Positions 46,119 through 55,352 are shown, numbered from the stretch's first letter. The stretch is 64,000 nt of DNA from Kibdelosporangium aridum (GCF_900176515.1 NZ_FWXV01000002.1:1116001-1180000); one strand, 5' to 3'. Translations and numbers: made by a program. The notes: generated from the sequence alone by a model not told the origin.

Positions 46119-46727
46119 CTACCCGCGTAGCACGAGATCGGCGCGATCCGCCGTAGCGTTGATCACGGTTGCGTTGCGTTCATCGGAGCCCAACGCTCGG
46201 TCACGGGCCTCGGCCGAGCTGCGGCCGAACGCCTCGTGCCTCGCGATCAACCTCCGGTGGCGTTCTTCCTCGTCAGGCCGCAAAAACCAGACCTCGTCGA
46301 GCAGTTCACGGACCGCGCCCCACGGCCTGTCCGGTACGAGCAGGTAGTTGCCCTCGGTGACGACCAGCCGTGTGTCCGGGAACACAGGCACCGCGCACGC
46401 GACCGGTTCTTCGATCTCCCTGCGGAACTCCGGCGCGTAAACGATCTCGTCGGACTGATTCCTCAATCGTTGCAAGAGATTGACATATCCGGGACCGTCG
46501 AAAGTGTCCAGTGCGCCCTTGCGTTCCGCGCGACCCAGCCGGGCCAGCTCCACCTGCGCGAGGTGGAAGCCGTCCATGCCGACGTAAACAGCCTGGTCAC
46601 CAAGGGCTTCGACGAGTTGGCAGGCCAGCGTGGACTTGCCGGCGCCGGGTGCGCCGCAGATGCCGAGCATCGCCCGGCCGCCAGCGGCCAGCCCGCGTGC
46701 CCGGTCCACCAGTTCAGCGAAGTTCAT
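46119..46727 (-). CDS. Sugar-operon kinase, FrcK/YggC-like P-loop kinase
   Basis: The 202-aa P-loop kinase has GICGAPGAGKSTLACQL (Walker A), VYVGMDGFHLAQVELARLGRAERKGALDTFD and VVTEGNYLLV. This PRK-like family includes FrcK of the rhizobial fructose uptake operon. The ATG at 46727 overlaps the end of the PfkB kinase gene by 14 bp, making it the last gene of the sugar operon. It may phosphorylate the imported sugar or a derivative. Confidence 0.85.
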   Translation of the reverse strand: MNFAELVDRARGLAAGGRAMLGICGAPGAGKSTLACQLVEALGDQAVYVGMDGFHLAQVELARLGRAERKGALDTFDGPGYVNLLQRLRNQSDEIVYAPEFRREIEEPVACAVPVFPDTRLVVTEGNYLLVPDRPWGAVRELLDEVWFLRPDEEERHRRLIARHEAFGRSSAEARDRALGSDERNATVINATADRADLVLRG

Positions 46728-47520
46728 CGCGCCAGCTCGCTCCTTCGTGCTGTACCCGCACACCGGCGATGCGGTTGGCATATCGGATCAAATCCGGCAT
46801 ATCGGCAGCTTCCGGAACTCGGCGCAGCCGTGCCACGCCCAGCGCCAACGCGCCGTGCCAGACGTCTCCCGCGCCCGACGTGTCCTTGGCTTCCACTTGC
46901 GGCACAGGGATTTCCCCACGGTCGGATCCGACGAACCACTGCACCGGATCCGCGTCGTGCGTCCGCGTCACCACCGGGCAGTCGACGGGATCCTGGAACG
47001 CCGACGAGCATGCGCACACGTCGACCATCGGCAGCAGTTCGCCGAACACTGGTTTACGGCTGCCCGCGTCCAGAACCACCGGGACGTCGGCGCGGGCTGC
47101 TTTGAGCGCGAGCGCGGGGTGGTGCCCGTCGAGCAATACAGTGTCCACATCAGACAGGTCGATGTCCGCGGACACCGTTATGCCGGAAGCGTTGTGCGAG
47201 ACCACTGTTCGTTCGCCATCGCTGTTACGAACGGAAACCGCGCTCACGGTAGGCGGCTCGACGCGATCGGGCAGCACGTCGACGACTTCGACGCCGTACT
47301 GCGCAAGATCGCGCTTTGCCAAGTCCGCCAAGGGATGCGAGCCCAGCGCGGTCACCAGACGGACCGAGGCGCCAAGCGCGGCAATGGTGATCGCCGCGTT
47401 CGCCGCCGGTCCGCCTGCCACCAATTCGACCGAGCCGGACTGCACCTTCTGGCCCGGCACCGGCAGGACATCCACCCGTTGAACGAGATCCACCGTGCAC
47501 AGGCCGACCGCGAGGATCAA
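46714..47520 (-). CDS. PfkB family carbohydrate kinase
   Basis: The 268-aa kinase has the N-terminal PfkB pattern (VGLCTVDLV, GGPAANAAI, ALGASVRLVTALG) and the C-terminal DTSGAGDVWHGAL, whose final Asp (about 219) is the catalytic base. It should phosphorylate a sugar such as ribose or fructose. Its start overlaps the ABC ATPase stop by four bases. Confidence 0.92.
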   Translation of the reverse strand: MILAVGLCTVDLVQRVDVLPVPGQKVQSGSVELVAGGPAANAAITIAALGASVRLVTALGSHPLADLAKRDLAQYGVEVVDVLPDRVEPPTVSAVSVRNSDGERTVVSHNASGITVSADIDLSDVDTVLLDGHHPALALKAARADVPVVLDAGSRKPVFGELLPMVDVCACSSAFQDPVDCPVVTRTHDADPVQWFVGSDRGEIPVPQVEAKDTSGAGDVWHGALALGVARLRRVPEAADMPDLIRYANRIAGVRVQHEGASWRDELR

Positions 47521-48320
47521 CGACCCAGCCCTGTGGTCACGCCGACTTCCTGGATCGAGCCGTCCTCGGCCATCCGCAACGCACCGGTGAGCAGGCCGAC
47601 GACCTCGTTCATCGAGTGCGTCTCCGGCGAGACCACCGCGACCCGTTTGCCCAGCCGGTGCACGTGGACGCGGTCGGCGATCTCGAAGACGTGCGGCATG
47701 TTGTGGCTGATCAGCACCACAGGCAGGCCACGGTCACGAATCCGGCCGATCAGCTCGAGCACCTTGGCGGATTCCGCGACACCGAGTGCGGCTGTCGGCT
47801 CGTCCATGATCACGACCCGGGTCCCGAACGCGGCCGCTCTGGCGACCGCGACCGCCTGCCTTTGCCCACCCGACAACGTTTCCACGGGCTGAGTCATGGA
47901 TTTGATGTTGATACCGAGGTCGTCGAGCACACTGCGTGCCTCGTCCCGCATGCCTTTGGAATCCAGCAACCGGAACACCGCGCCCAGGAATCCGGGACGC
48001 CGTTTTTCCCTGCCGAGGAACAGGTTCGTGGCGATGTCCTGTGCCTGCGCGAGCGCCAGATCCTGGTAGACGGTCTCGATGCCGTGTTTACGGGCGTCCA
48101 GCGGGCCGTGGAAGTGCACGAGTTCGCCGTTGACGTAGATCTCACCCTCGTCCGGGATCACCGCCCCGGACAAGGCCTTGATCAGCGTGGACTTGCCCGC
48201 GCCGTTGTCGCCGACCACCGCGAGCACCTCGCCCGGCTGCAGGTCGAAGTCGGCGCCGTCCATCGCCGTCACCCGGCCGTACCGCTTGACCAGGCCTTTC
48301 GCTTCCAGTACCGGGGTCAT
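47517..48320 (-). CDS. Sugar ABC transporter ATP-binding protein
   Basis: The 267-aa ATPase has Walker A GDNGAGKST, signature LSGGQRQAVAVARA and Walker B VVIMDEPTAALG with the switch His in ISHNMPHV. It has only one nucleotide-binding domain, unlike most ribose-type (RbsA) proteins, and matches the FrcA type. The ATG at 48320 has GGGAGG upstream and overlaps the permease stop by four bases. Confidence 0.93.
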   Translation of the reverse strand: MTPVLEAKGLVKRYGRVTAMDGADFDLQPGEVLAVVGDNGAGKSTLIKALSGAVIPDEGEIYVNGELVHFHGPLDARKHGIETVYQDLALAQAQDIATNLFLGREKRRPGFLGAVFRLLDSKGMRDEARSVLDDLGINIKSMTQPVETLSGGQRQAVAVARAAAFGTRVVIMDEPTAALGVAESAKVLELIGRIRDRGLPVVLISHNMPHVFEIADRVHVHRLGKRVAVVSPETHSMNEVVGLLTGALRMAEDGSIQEVGVTTGLGR

Positions 48321-49288
48321 CGCTGCCTCCCTCGGGAGAACCGGTCCACCGCGACCGCGGCGATCACGAGCACACCCGTGGCCACGTCCTGGTACAGGTT
48401 GTCGATCCCCGCCTGCGTCAGGCCGCTGCGCAGCACCGCCACGATCAGCGCGCCGATGAGCGTTCCGATCACGCTGCCGCGCCCGCCGAAGAGGCTCGTG
48501 CCACCGATGACGACCGCGGTGATCGAGTCGAGGTTGCCGAGCTGGAAGGCGTTCGGGTCGGCGTTGGGCACGCGGCCAAGTGCTTGCCAGGCCGCGATTC
48601 CGTAGATCACACCGGCGATGATGTAGACGCCGAGCAGGCTGCGGCGGACGTGGATGCCCGACAGCCGCGCGGCTTCCGGGTCGTTGCCGACCGCGTAGAC
48701 GTGCTTGCCCCATCCGGTCCGGGTCAGCGCGTACCAGAAGCCGATGTACATCACCAGCATCAGGACCATGCCGAAGGTGACTTCGATCTGGCCGAACAGG
48801 TACTGCTTCTGGCCGAGGAAGCCGAGCGTGTCGTCGGTGACCGGAAAGCTCTGGCCGGAGGCGTAGATCCGGCTGATCGCGGTCACGATGGTCAGCATGC
48901 CGAGGGTGACGATGAACGGCGGCAACCGGAACCCGGTCACGATGCCGCCGGTCACCGCGCCGATCGCGGCAGCCACAACGATTCCGACCAGTAGTGCGAC
49001 GATTCCGGGCATGCCGGACTGCAGCGTCATCTTGGCCATCAGCAACGTCGCGAACACCGCGATCGCCGCGTTGGCCAGGTCGATCCCGCTGGTCAGGATG
49101 ACCAAGGTCTGACCGAGGGCGAGCGTGCCGATCACCAGTGACTGCTGGACGACCAGCGAGAGGTTGTCCACGTTGAGGAACGTGTCGGTGGTGACGGAAA
49201 AGACCACCACCGCCACGACCAATGCGATCGCCGGGCCGATCGCCGGCGTGCGCAGAATGAACTCACTGCGCTCCTTAATTGTCGTCAT
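48317..49288 (-). CDS. Sugar ABC transporter permease (FrcC/RbsC type)
   Basis: The 323-aa permease has about ten membrane helices and the family motif GIDLANAAIAVFA, VTGFRLPPFIVTLGML and TAVVIGGTSLFGGRGSVIGTLIGAL. It forms the membrane channel for the sugar importer. The ATG at 49288 lies four bases after the stop of the binding protein gene. Confidence 0.93.
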   Translation of the reverse strand: MTTIKERSEFILRTPAIGPAIALVVAVVVFSVTTDTFLNVDNLSLVVQQSLVIGTLALGQTLVILTSGIDLANAAIAVFATLLMAKMTLQSGMPGIVALLVGIVVAAAIGAVTGGIVTGFRLPPFIVTLGMLTIVTAISRIYASGQSFPVTDDTLGFLGQKQYLFGQIEVTFGMVLMLVMYIGFWYALTRTGWGKHVYAVGNDPEAARLSGIHVRRSLLGVYIIAGVIYGIAAWQALGRVPNADPNAFQLGNLDSITAVVIGGTSLFGGRGSVIGTLIGALIVAVLRSGLTQAGIDNLYQDVATGVLVIAAVAVDRFSRGRQR

Positions 49289-49292
49289 CGGT

Positions 49293-50297
49293 TCAGCCCC
49301 AGCAGTTCTGCAAGCCCCATGCGGTGTCCTGGCTCTGGATTCCGGCAACCGGCTTGTCGGTGATCACGGTGACGCCGGTGTTCACGAATCCGGCCGGCTT
49401 CTTGCCGGTCTTGCCGAATTCCACAGCGGCCTGAACTCCCTGTGCCGCCATTTTCTTCGGGAACTGCATGACCGTTGCGACGACTTTGCCGTCCTTGACG
49501 TCGGTGACACCCTGGCACGAGCCGTCAATCGAGCCGATCACGACCTGCCCCACGATTCCCTTTGCCTGCAAGGCCACGTAAGCACCGCGTGCCGCGGGTT
49601 CATTGAGCGTGTAGACGGTATTGACTGACGTGTCGCGCTGCAGGAGGTTCTCCGTCGCGGTCTGGGCCTTGTTCTGCTCGCCGTTGGTCGCCTCGACACC
49701 GAGGATCGCCGGGTCGCCGTTCTTGAGCCCCATACCCTCGAGGAACCCGTTGTGGCGCTGCTCGCTGACGGTCGAACCGGGCGTGCCGTCCATCATGATC
49801 AACTTTGGCGCCTTGCCCGCCAGCGCGGCCTTCACATACGTGCCCTGCATGCGCCCGGCCTCGGTGTTGTCACTGGCGAACGTCGCGTCCACAGCGTCCT
49901 TCGGGTCCGTCTCGGTGTCCAGCGCGATCACCAGAACGCCGCGGTCACGGGCGTTCTTGATGGCACCGAGGATGCCGGTCGAGTTGCTCGGCGTGATCAT
50001 GATCGTCTTGGCGCCCTGCTGCACCAGGTTCTCGATCGCGGCGACCTGTCCCTCGTTGTCCCCGTCGAACTTGCCTGCCAGCGCGATCAATTCGGCGCCG
50101 GAGCGGTCGGCTTCGGCCTTGGCCGAGTCGCGCAGCGCGACGAAGTAGGGGTTGGAGTCGGTCTTGGTCACGAGACCGACCTTGATCTTGCCGCCATCGG
50201 CGGGTTGGCCACCAGTGCCGGTCTTCTGGCTGGTACAACCACTTACAGCGAACGCGAGCAGACCGGCGGCGATGATGGCGAGACCACGTCGTCCCAT
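49293..50297 (-). CDS. Sugar-binding lipoprotein (periplasmic binding protein family)
   Basis: The 334-aa lipoprotein (lipobox AVSGC) has the Peripla_BP_4 pattern: KVGLVTKTDSNPYFVALRDSAK, GAKTIMITPSNSTG and VIALDTETDP. It captures a monosaccharide (fructose or ribose are likely by operon type) and delivers it to the permease. The ATG at 50297 has AGGAGGGAAG upstream. It is the first gene of the sugar operon. Confidence 0.92.
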   Translation of the reverse strand: MGRRGLAIIAAGLLAFAVSGCTSQKTGTGGQPADGGKIKVGLVTKTDSNPYFVALRDSAKAEADRSGAELIALAGKFDGDNEGQVAAIENLVQQGAKTIMITPSNSTGILGAIKNARDRGVLVIALDTETDPKDAVDATFASDNTEAGRMQGTYVKAALAGKAPKLIMMDGTPGSTVSEQRHNGFLEGMGLKNGDPAILGVEATNGEQNKAQTATENLLQRDTSVNTVYTLNEPAARGAYVALQAKGIVGQVVIGSIDGSCQGVTDVKDGKVVATVMQFPKKMAAQGVQAAVEFGKTGKKPAGFVNTGVTVITDKPVAGIQSQDTAWGLQNCWG

Positions 50298-50359
50298 GAC
50301 TTCCCTCCTAGGCGTGCCTGGTTGCGGGGAAGTTAATGATTCACTTAGCCTGTCGCAAC

Positions 50360-50373
50360 CGTTTGCGCAAACG
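50360..50373. promoter_or_regulatory. Perfect palindromic LacI-type operator
   Basis: CGTTTGCGCAAACG is a perfect 14-bp palindrome between the divergent binding protein gene and the LacI regulator gene. The central CG and the flanking bases fit LacI/PurR-family operators. Confidence 0.8.
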
Positions 50374-50404
50374 CTTGGCGTGCTTTTGCTACAGGGAGAC
50401 AAGC

Positions 50405-51406
50405 TTGGTCACCATGAAGGATGTCGCCCAGATGGCGGGCGTCTCCATCACCACGGTGTCGCACGTGGTCAATTCCACGCGTGCGGTCGCACCGGAGACC
50501 AAGTTCAGGGTCCTCGACGCGATCGAACGCACCGGTTACACCGGCGACGCCATCGCCCGATCGTTGGTGACCGGTGGCACCCGATCGTTGGGTGTGGCCA
50601 TCTCACTCGTGGCCAACCCGTACTTCGCCGAACTGATCCAGGCGATCGAGCACGAAACCACCAAAGCGGGCTACACGCTCGTGCTCACCGACACCCATGA
50701 CGAGCAGGCGAGCGAGCAGTCCGCGGTCCGCACGCTGCGATCTCGCCGCGTCGACGGGCTGATCCTGACGCCGTCCCCGCGTGCGGCCGCGACCGTCCTG
50801 CCGGAGCTCAAGCAGCTGGGTATCCCGATGGTGCTGGTCGACCGGCTGACCGTCGGCCAGGACTTCGACCAGGTCGGCCCGGAGAACGTGCACTCCACGT
50901 CCGCGCTGGTGCAGCACCTGGCAGAACTCGGCCACAAGCGGATCGGCATCGTCAGCGGTGCGGAAGGCCTGGCCACCACGTCCGAGCGGGTGCTCGGCTA
51001 CCGCCTCGGGCTCGGCCGATCCGGCCTGAGCTGGGACGAAAACCTTGTCCAGTCCGGCGAGTCGGCCGCCGCACCCGCGGCGGCGGCGTTGGGCCGGTTG
51101 CTCGACTTAGCCAATCCGCCGACCGCTGTGGTCGCGGGCAACAACGTGATGTTGTCCGGCGTCCTGCACGAAGCCCGCAGGCGGGATTTGAAGATCGGCC
51201 GGGAACTCGCGGTCGTCGGTTATGACGACGTGGAATGGGCCGATTTGCTCGACCCGCCGATCACCACAATGGCCCAGCCGATCGCGGAAATCGGGAAAAC
51301 CGCGGTCCGGATGCTGCTCAACCGGATCGCTGATCCGTCCCGGCCGCCGCAAACCGCGCGACTGCAACCCGTATTGATGCACCGCAATTCCTGCGGCTGT
51401 CTTTAG
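50405..51406 (+). CDS. LacI family transcriptional regulator
   Basis: The protein has an N-terminal LacI HTH (TMKDVAQMAGVSITTVSHVVN) and hinge, then a sugar-binding regulatory domain (SLGVAISLVANPYFAELIQAIE, RRVDGLILTPS, GYDDVEWADLLDPPITTM). The TTG at 50405 with GGGAG upstream is preferred to ATG at 50414. It diverges from the sugar operon around the palindrome at 50360 and probably represses it until the sugar (or its phosphate) is present. Confidence 0.92.
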   Translation: MVTMKDVAQMAGVSITTVSHVVNSTRAVAPETKFRVLDAIERTGYTGDAIARSLVTGGTRSLGVAISLVANPYFAELIQAIEHETTKAGYTLVLTDTHDEQASEQSAVRTLRSRRVDGLILTPSPRAAATVLPELKQLGIPMVLVDRLTVGQDFDQVGPENVHSTSALVQHLAELGHKRIGIVSGAEGLATTSERVLGYRLGLGRSGLSWDENLVQSGESAAAPAAAALGRLLDLANPPTAVVAGNNVMLSGVLHEARRRDLKIGRELAVVGYDDVEWADLLDPPITTMAQPIAEIGKTAVRMLLNRIADPSRPPQTARLQPVLMHRNSCGCL

Positions 51407-51767
51407 TTGTCGCTGGGCAATGACTGGCGGCGAAGCAGAGCCGTGACCCACGCGGCGCCCACTCCAGCCACCGCGATCCACGGCGCACTCACGCCCATCA
51501 TCGCCATGACCAGAACGCGAAACGCCGCCACGATCAAGTAGCGCCCCAGACTGCGATCCGAGTCGGTCGCCTGGCCAGATGTCTGTCCAGCAGGTCCCTG
51601 TCGTCGACCGGGCTGATGGCACTTCTCACCTGCCCTTCCGTTGCTTTGCCACGGTTGGCCGACAAATACATGACGACCGCGACACCGATCAGAACAATCG
51701 GGATGGGCCGACTTCGCTTTGGCTTGGCGGATTCCTTATCTCGCACAGGACGTCTTCGAGCCCGCAC
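51403..51767 (-). pseudogene. Small two-helix membrane gene with probable frameshift
   Basis: The first part (51534-51767, 77 codons) encodes a basic N-terminus and a membrane helix (PIPIVLIGVAVVMYL), then stops at 51534. In another reading frame the sequence continues from about 51545 to a TAA at 51403 with a second hydrophobic stretch (YLIVAAFRVLVMAMMG, IAVAGVGAAWVTALL). One single-base indel near 51545 would join them. Either this is a decayed gene, or only the first part is real. Confidence 0.4.
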
Positions 51768-52518
51768 CCGTGAAGACGGTCGCGCTCAAGCGGGTCGACC
51801 TGCCGAGAAAGGCGGGACTGGAACGGCAGACGCGAAGTCGAGTCGCTACCGCACGGCGCGGAGATCAAGTCCCTACGTCACCCCGGTGATCCACGGCGGG
51901 TACGACCCGAACTTCGACTGGTTCGTGGTGACTCCCTTCTACGCCAACGGAACCCTGCAGCAGAAGATGGACGCGGACGCTCCGCAGCTCACTCTCGGTG
52001 CGGCGCTGGCCATCACCGACCAGGTGCTCCAAGGGTGGCGAGACGCCTTCACCTACCAGCAGCGGTGGCTGGTGCATTTCGACATCAAGCCGTCCAACAT
52101 CGCCCTCGACGACACCGGCAAGGCCCGGATCGTCGACTGGGGACTGGCCAACTTCAGCGACCGGATCTCCATCGACGGCACGCATGGCTACACCCTCTGG
52201 TATGCCCGCCTGAGCAGATGACGGAAAGCCCCTCGCTGGCGTTCACCGTTGTGCGACATCCGCGCGACCGGCGCGATGTTGTACGCGATGATCTCCGGCC
52301 AGCCGCCGCTGACGCCGGAAGCGGGCTGGGCAGGAATGCTCACCGCACACGGAGATCTGCGGCTCGACGCGTACACCGAGTTCGTGCGGATGCTCGGCGG
52401 CGTCCGGCCGGTCGCCTTGACCGAGTTGTTCCAGGCCAACCCGGGATGGCCGGTCGACGGGCTGAAGGAGCTCTCCGCCGAAGCACGTTCGCCGAGACGC
52501 CCTATGAGCGTTCGATGA
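51731..52518 (+). pseudogene. Ser/Thr protein kinase pseudogene (multiple frameshifts)
   Basis: Pieces of a protein kinase lie in order but in different reading frames. An N-lobe fragment (YLAQDVFEPAPVKTVALKRV, with the VALK lysine) starts at 51731 in one frame. The catalytic loop HFDIKPSNIALDD and metal-binding DWGLANF are in a second frame (to 52221). The PPEQM activation-loop end (about 52206) is in a third, and the C-lobe (CDIRATGAMLYAMISGQPPLTPEAG, from 52249) returns to the second. At least three small indels are needed. HRD is HFD and DFG is DWG. The gene looks inactive. Confidence 0.75.
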
Positions 52519-52599
52519 ACCGGCGACCGGCCGCGGGCACCGCGCTCGAACTGTGTGCGCGCCGAACTGTCGGGCCAGGCGAATACTAGGAATCGCACC

Positions 52600-52780
52600 A
52601 TGACGCTGCTGTACGTCCTGTTGGCGGCGGCCATCGCGGTGCTCGTCCTGGTTTTGGTGATTGCCGCGCGCCGGTTCCTCACCCGCCAGCTCGACGAGGC
52701 CGTCACCAGGCTGGCCGCGAGACATCCGCTCAATCGTGGTACAGGCGAACCTCGTCGGCCTGTCACACAAGAACTGCAGG
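52600..52780 (+). pseudogene. Fragment of a membrane protein
   Basis: From ATG 52600 the frame encodes one hydrophobic helix (LLYVLLAAAIAVLVLVLVIAAR) and a charged stretch (RFLTRQLDEAVTRLAARHPLN), then runs antisense into the SDR gene without a proper end. It follows the kinase pseudogene and is probably a truncated remnant. Its family is unknown. Confidence 0.35.
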
Positions 52781-52782
52781 CG

Positions 52783-53511
52783 CTACCGGCCGCCGCTGAT
52801 GGTGACCACCGAACCGGTCACGAACGAGGACGCGTCGGACAGCAGCCACATCACGCCGTCCGCGATCTCGTCGGGCTGACCGGCGCGCTTCATCGGGATC
52901 AGCGGCGCGGTCCTGGCCACGCGGTCGGGCGCGCCCGCGGCCTCGTGCAACTCGGTCTCGACCAGTCCGGGTGCGACGCAGTTGACCCGGACACCTTCGT
53001 TGGCGACCTCGAGTGCGAGGCCTTTGGTCAAGGTCTCGACCGCGGCTTTGCTTGCCGCGTAATGAACCCACTCGCCCGGCGAGCCGCGATGCGCTGCCGT
53101 GGAAGAGATGTTGACGATCACGCCACCATTTCCACCGTGCTTGGTGGACATCCGGCGGACAGCTTCCCGGTCGCACAGGAACGTGCCGACCACGTTGACG
53201 TCGAGAACCTCTCGCACAGTCCGGACCTCATGCTCGTCCAAACGCGCGATCTTGTTGCCGGTGATGGCCGCGTTGCACACCAGGCCGGTCACTGGACCCA
53301 GTTCGGCGGCCGTGTCGAACAGGCGCCGCACATCGGCTTCGTCGGACACGTTCGCCTTGACCGCGATGCCGCCGGTCTCCTTCACGACCGCTTCGGCGGC
53401 TGCGGCGTTGCCGACGTAGTTCACGACGACCTGATGCCCGGCTTTGGCCACCGCACGGCAGATCGCCGCACCGATACCCCGGCTGCCACCCGTCACGATC
53501 ACAACGCCCAT
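52783..53511 (-). CDS. Short-chain dehydrogenase/reductase (FabG-like)
   Basis: The 242-aa SDR has GVVIVTGGSRGIGAAICRAV, CNAAITGN, NISSTAAHRGSP and the catalytic HYAASKAAVETL, with C-terminal SSFVTGSVVTISGGR. It is NAD(P)H-dependent, of the FabG/3-oxoacyl reductase type. Substrate is unassigned. It borders the decay zone and the GH76-like gene. Confidence 0.92.
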   Translation of the reverse strand: MGVVIVTGGSRGIGAAICRAVAKAGHQVVVNYVGNAAAAEAVVKETGGIAVKANVSDEADVRRLFDTAAELGPVTGLVCNAAITGNKIARLDEHEVRTVREVLDVNVVGTFLCDREAVRRMSTKHGGNGGVIVNISSTAAHRGSPGEWVHYAASKAAVETLTKGLALEVANEGVRVNCVAPGLVETELHEAAGAPDRVARTAPLIPMKRAGQPDEIADGVMWLLSDASSFVTGSVVTISGGR

Positions 53512-53520
53512 GCGACCACA

Positions 53521-54633
53521 CTAATGCGAACGCTCCAGCAAAGCCGCCGCTTCGAGGATCATCCAGCCACCCAGCTGCGACGCCAGCTCACGCTCGGGAA
53601 TCCTGTGCCGTGGTGACCGGGGCACCCGGGACGGGATTGTCCAATCTGGACCGTAGAGCGGGCCGCCCCTTGCCACCGCGCGGTTGCGCCACGCGGCCGC
53701 CGCACTCGTCAGGACAAGGCGTTCCGCCACATGGCTCGCGGCCATACCCGTTGCCGACGCGCCTGTCAGCGCGGGCAGTCTGAGCGCGGCCAACGCCAAG
53801 TAGCGCGCCAGGATCCCGGTGTAGATGCCGCCGTCACCGCCGCCGTGCCCGCGTAGCACGCCGTTGTTCGCCAGGTGCTCGGACACCGCGATGATCGTGC
53901 GCTCGGCCCGTTCGGCCCATACCGGGTCGCCGACCGCCAACTCCAGGCAAACACCGAGGTAGACGCCCTGGATATAGGTGTACGCCTCCTTGATGGTCTC
54001 GCGGATCTCGCCGTCGAGGTTCACGTGCAGGCCCACCCAGACCAGCCCGGTGACCTCGTCGAGCAGCGTGTCCTCCATCCACTCGGCGATCGCCCGGGCG
54101 CGTTGCAGGTCGACCCGGTCGCCACACCGCGCCAGCAGGATCGTCGCCGGGCCGTTCACCCGCACGCTCTTGAGGTTCTCGTCCGCCCGCGACCACAACC
54201 CGCCACCTGCGTGGTCGGTCCACGCGCCGCGCAGGTTCCGGATGATGTCGTTGACCGCGACCTTCACCGGCGTGTACTGCGACGCCCGCAGCAACGCCAG
54301 GCCGAGCCAGGCCGCGTCGCCGTAATCCTCCGTCACCCAACGACGACCGTGCCGCAGCCGCACGCTGCGCACGATCCGTGCGATCGAGGTCGCGCGGGTC
54401 GCCGTCGGGTTGCGTTCCTGCGCGTCGACCAAGCAGTCGATCAGATGCGCCTGCGCGAAGTAGTTCCACCTTCCGAACAGCCGCTCGCCCCGAGTGGGTG
54501 GCCACCCGTCAACACCGAGCAACGTGCCAGGACGCGCCCATAGCCGGCGCAGGTGCCTGGCGTGCACACCCAACTCCGACACCGCGGCGCGCGCCGCCCA
54601 CAAGCGGGCGGTGGCGACGAGCTCTCTGGCCAT
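53521..54633 (-). CDS. GH76-like glycoside hydrolase (possibly inactive)
   Basis: The 370-aa protein has an alpha/alpha-barrel pattern like GH76: FGRWNYFAQAHLIDCLVDAQ, DAAWLGLALLRASQYTP, GGGLWSRADENLKSVRVNGPATILLARC, TYIQGVYLG and DGGIYTGILARYLALAAL. GH76 enzymes use an Asp-Asp pair; here the motif is Tyr104-Gly105-Asp106, so one Asp is missing. It may bind mannan or be inactive. No signal peptide is obvious. Confidence 0.7.
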   Translation of the reverse strand: MARELVATARLWAARAAVSELGVHARHLRRLWARPGTLLGVDGWPPTRGERLFGRWNYFAQAHLIDCLVDAQERNPTATRATSIARIVRSVRLRHGRRWVTEDYGDAAWLGLALLRASQYTPVKVAVNDIIRNLRGAWTDHAGGGLWSRADENLKSVRVNGPATILLARCGDRVDLQRARAIAEWMEDTLLDEVTGLVWVGLHVNLDGEIRETIKEAYTYIQGVYLGVCLELAVGDPVWAERAERTIIAVSEHLANNGVLRGHGGGDGGIYTGILARYLALAALRLPALTGASATGMAASHVAERLVLTSAAAAWRNRAVARGGPLYGPDWTIPSRVPRSPRHRIPERELASQLGGWMILEAAALLERSH

Positions 54634-54710
54634 ATCGCCATGGTGGTGTCTGGATCGGTCCGGTGATACCCCTCAGCGTGGTACGTGCCCCACTTGGGGT
54701 AATTAATCAG

Positions 54711-55352
54711 TCACCAGGCGGATCCCAGGTCCGCGTGGTCACGGATCCATGAGTGCATCACCACGCCCGCGGCCACGCCCGCGTTGATCGACCTCGTCGA
54801 ACCGAACTGGGCGATTGACACCGTCGTGGTTGCCGCGTCGCGTGCCTGTTCGGAGAGGCCAGGGCCTTCTTGACCGAAAAGAAGGACGCAGTGCCTCGGA
54901 AGCTTGACAGTCTCCAAACGCTGCGCGCCCGGCGTGTTGTCGACCGCGACCAGCGCCAGATCCTCGGCTTTCGCGAACTCGGCCAAGGAACCCACGTCCG
55001 GGTGATGCAGGATGTGCTGGTACCGGTCAGTGACCATCGCGCCCCTGCGGTTCCACCGCCGTCGGCCCACGATGTGCACGGCCTTGGCCAGAAACGCGTT
55101 CGCGGTCCGGACGACCGTGCCGATGTTGTGGTCGTGCTGCAAGTTCTCGATCGCGACATGGAAGTCGTGGCGCTTGGTGTCGAGGTCCGCGATGACGGCC
55201 TCGCGCCGCCAGTAGCGGTACGCGTCGACCACGTTGCGCTTGTCGCCCTCGGCCAGCAGCTCAGGGTCGTACTTGGGGTCGTCCGGCCAGGGCCCTTCCC
55301 ACGGGCCGACGCCCACCGGATCGCCGAACACCCACTCCGTCGGCCCGGTCAC
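54711..55352 (-). CDS. SpoU (TrmH) family RNA 2'-O-methyltransferase
   Basis: The 213-aa protein has the SPOUT fold motifs: ENLQHDHNIGTVVRTANAFLA, VLLFGQEGPGLSEQA and FGSTRSINAGVAAGVVMH (trefoil knot, SAM binding). It methylates a ribose 2'-OH in tRNA or rRNA. The GTG at 55352 overlaps the stop of the DUF2784 gene by four bases. The pair matches the order next to pyrE in mycobacteria. Confidence 0.9.
   Translation of the reverse strand: MTGPTEWVFGDPVGVGPWEGPWPDDPKYDPELLAEGDKRNVVDAYRYWRREAVIADLDTKRHDFHVAIENLQHDHNIGTVVRTANAFLAKAVHIVGRRRWNRRGAMVTDRYQHILHHPDVGSLAEFAKAEDLALVAVDNTPGAQRLETVKLPRHCVLLFGQEGPGLSEQARDAATTTVSIAQFGSTRSINAGVAAGVVMHSWIRDHADLGSAW

Noticed and set aside
52249..52518. A stand-alone small gene starting at 52249
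   Set aside because: Its residues match the C-lobe of the kinase whose other parts lie in different frames, so it is a fragment of the pseudogene.
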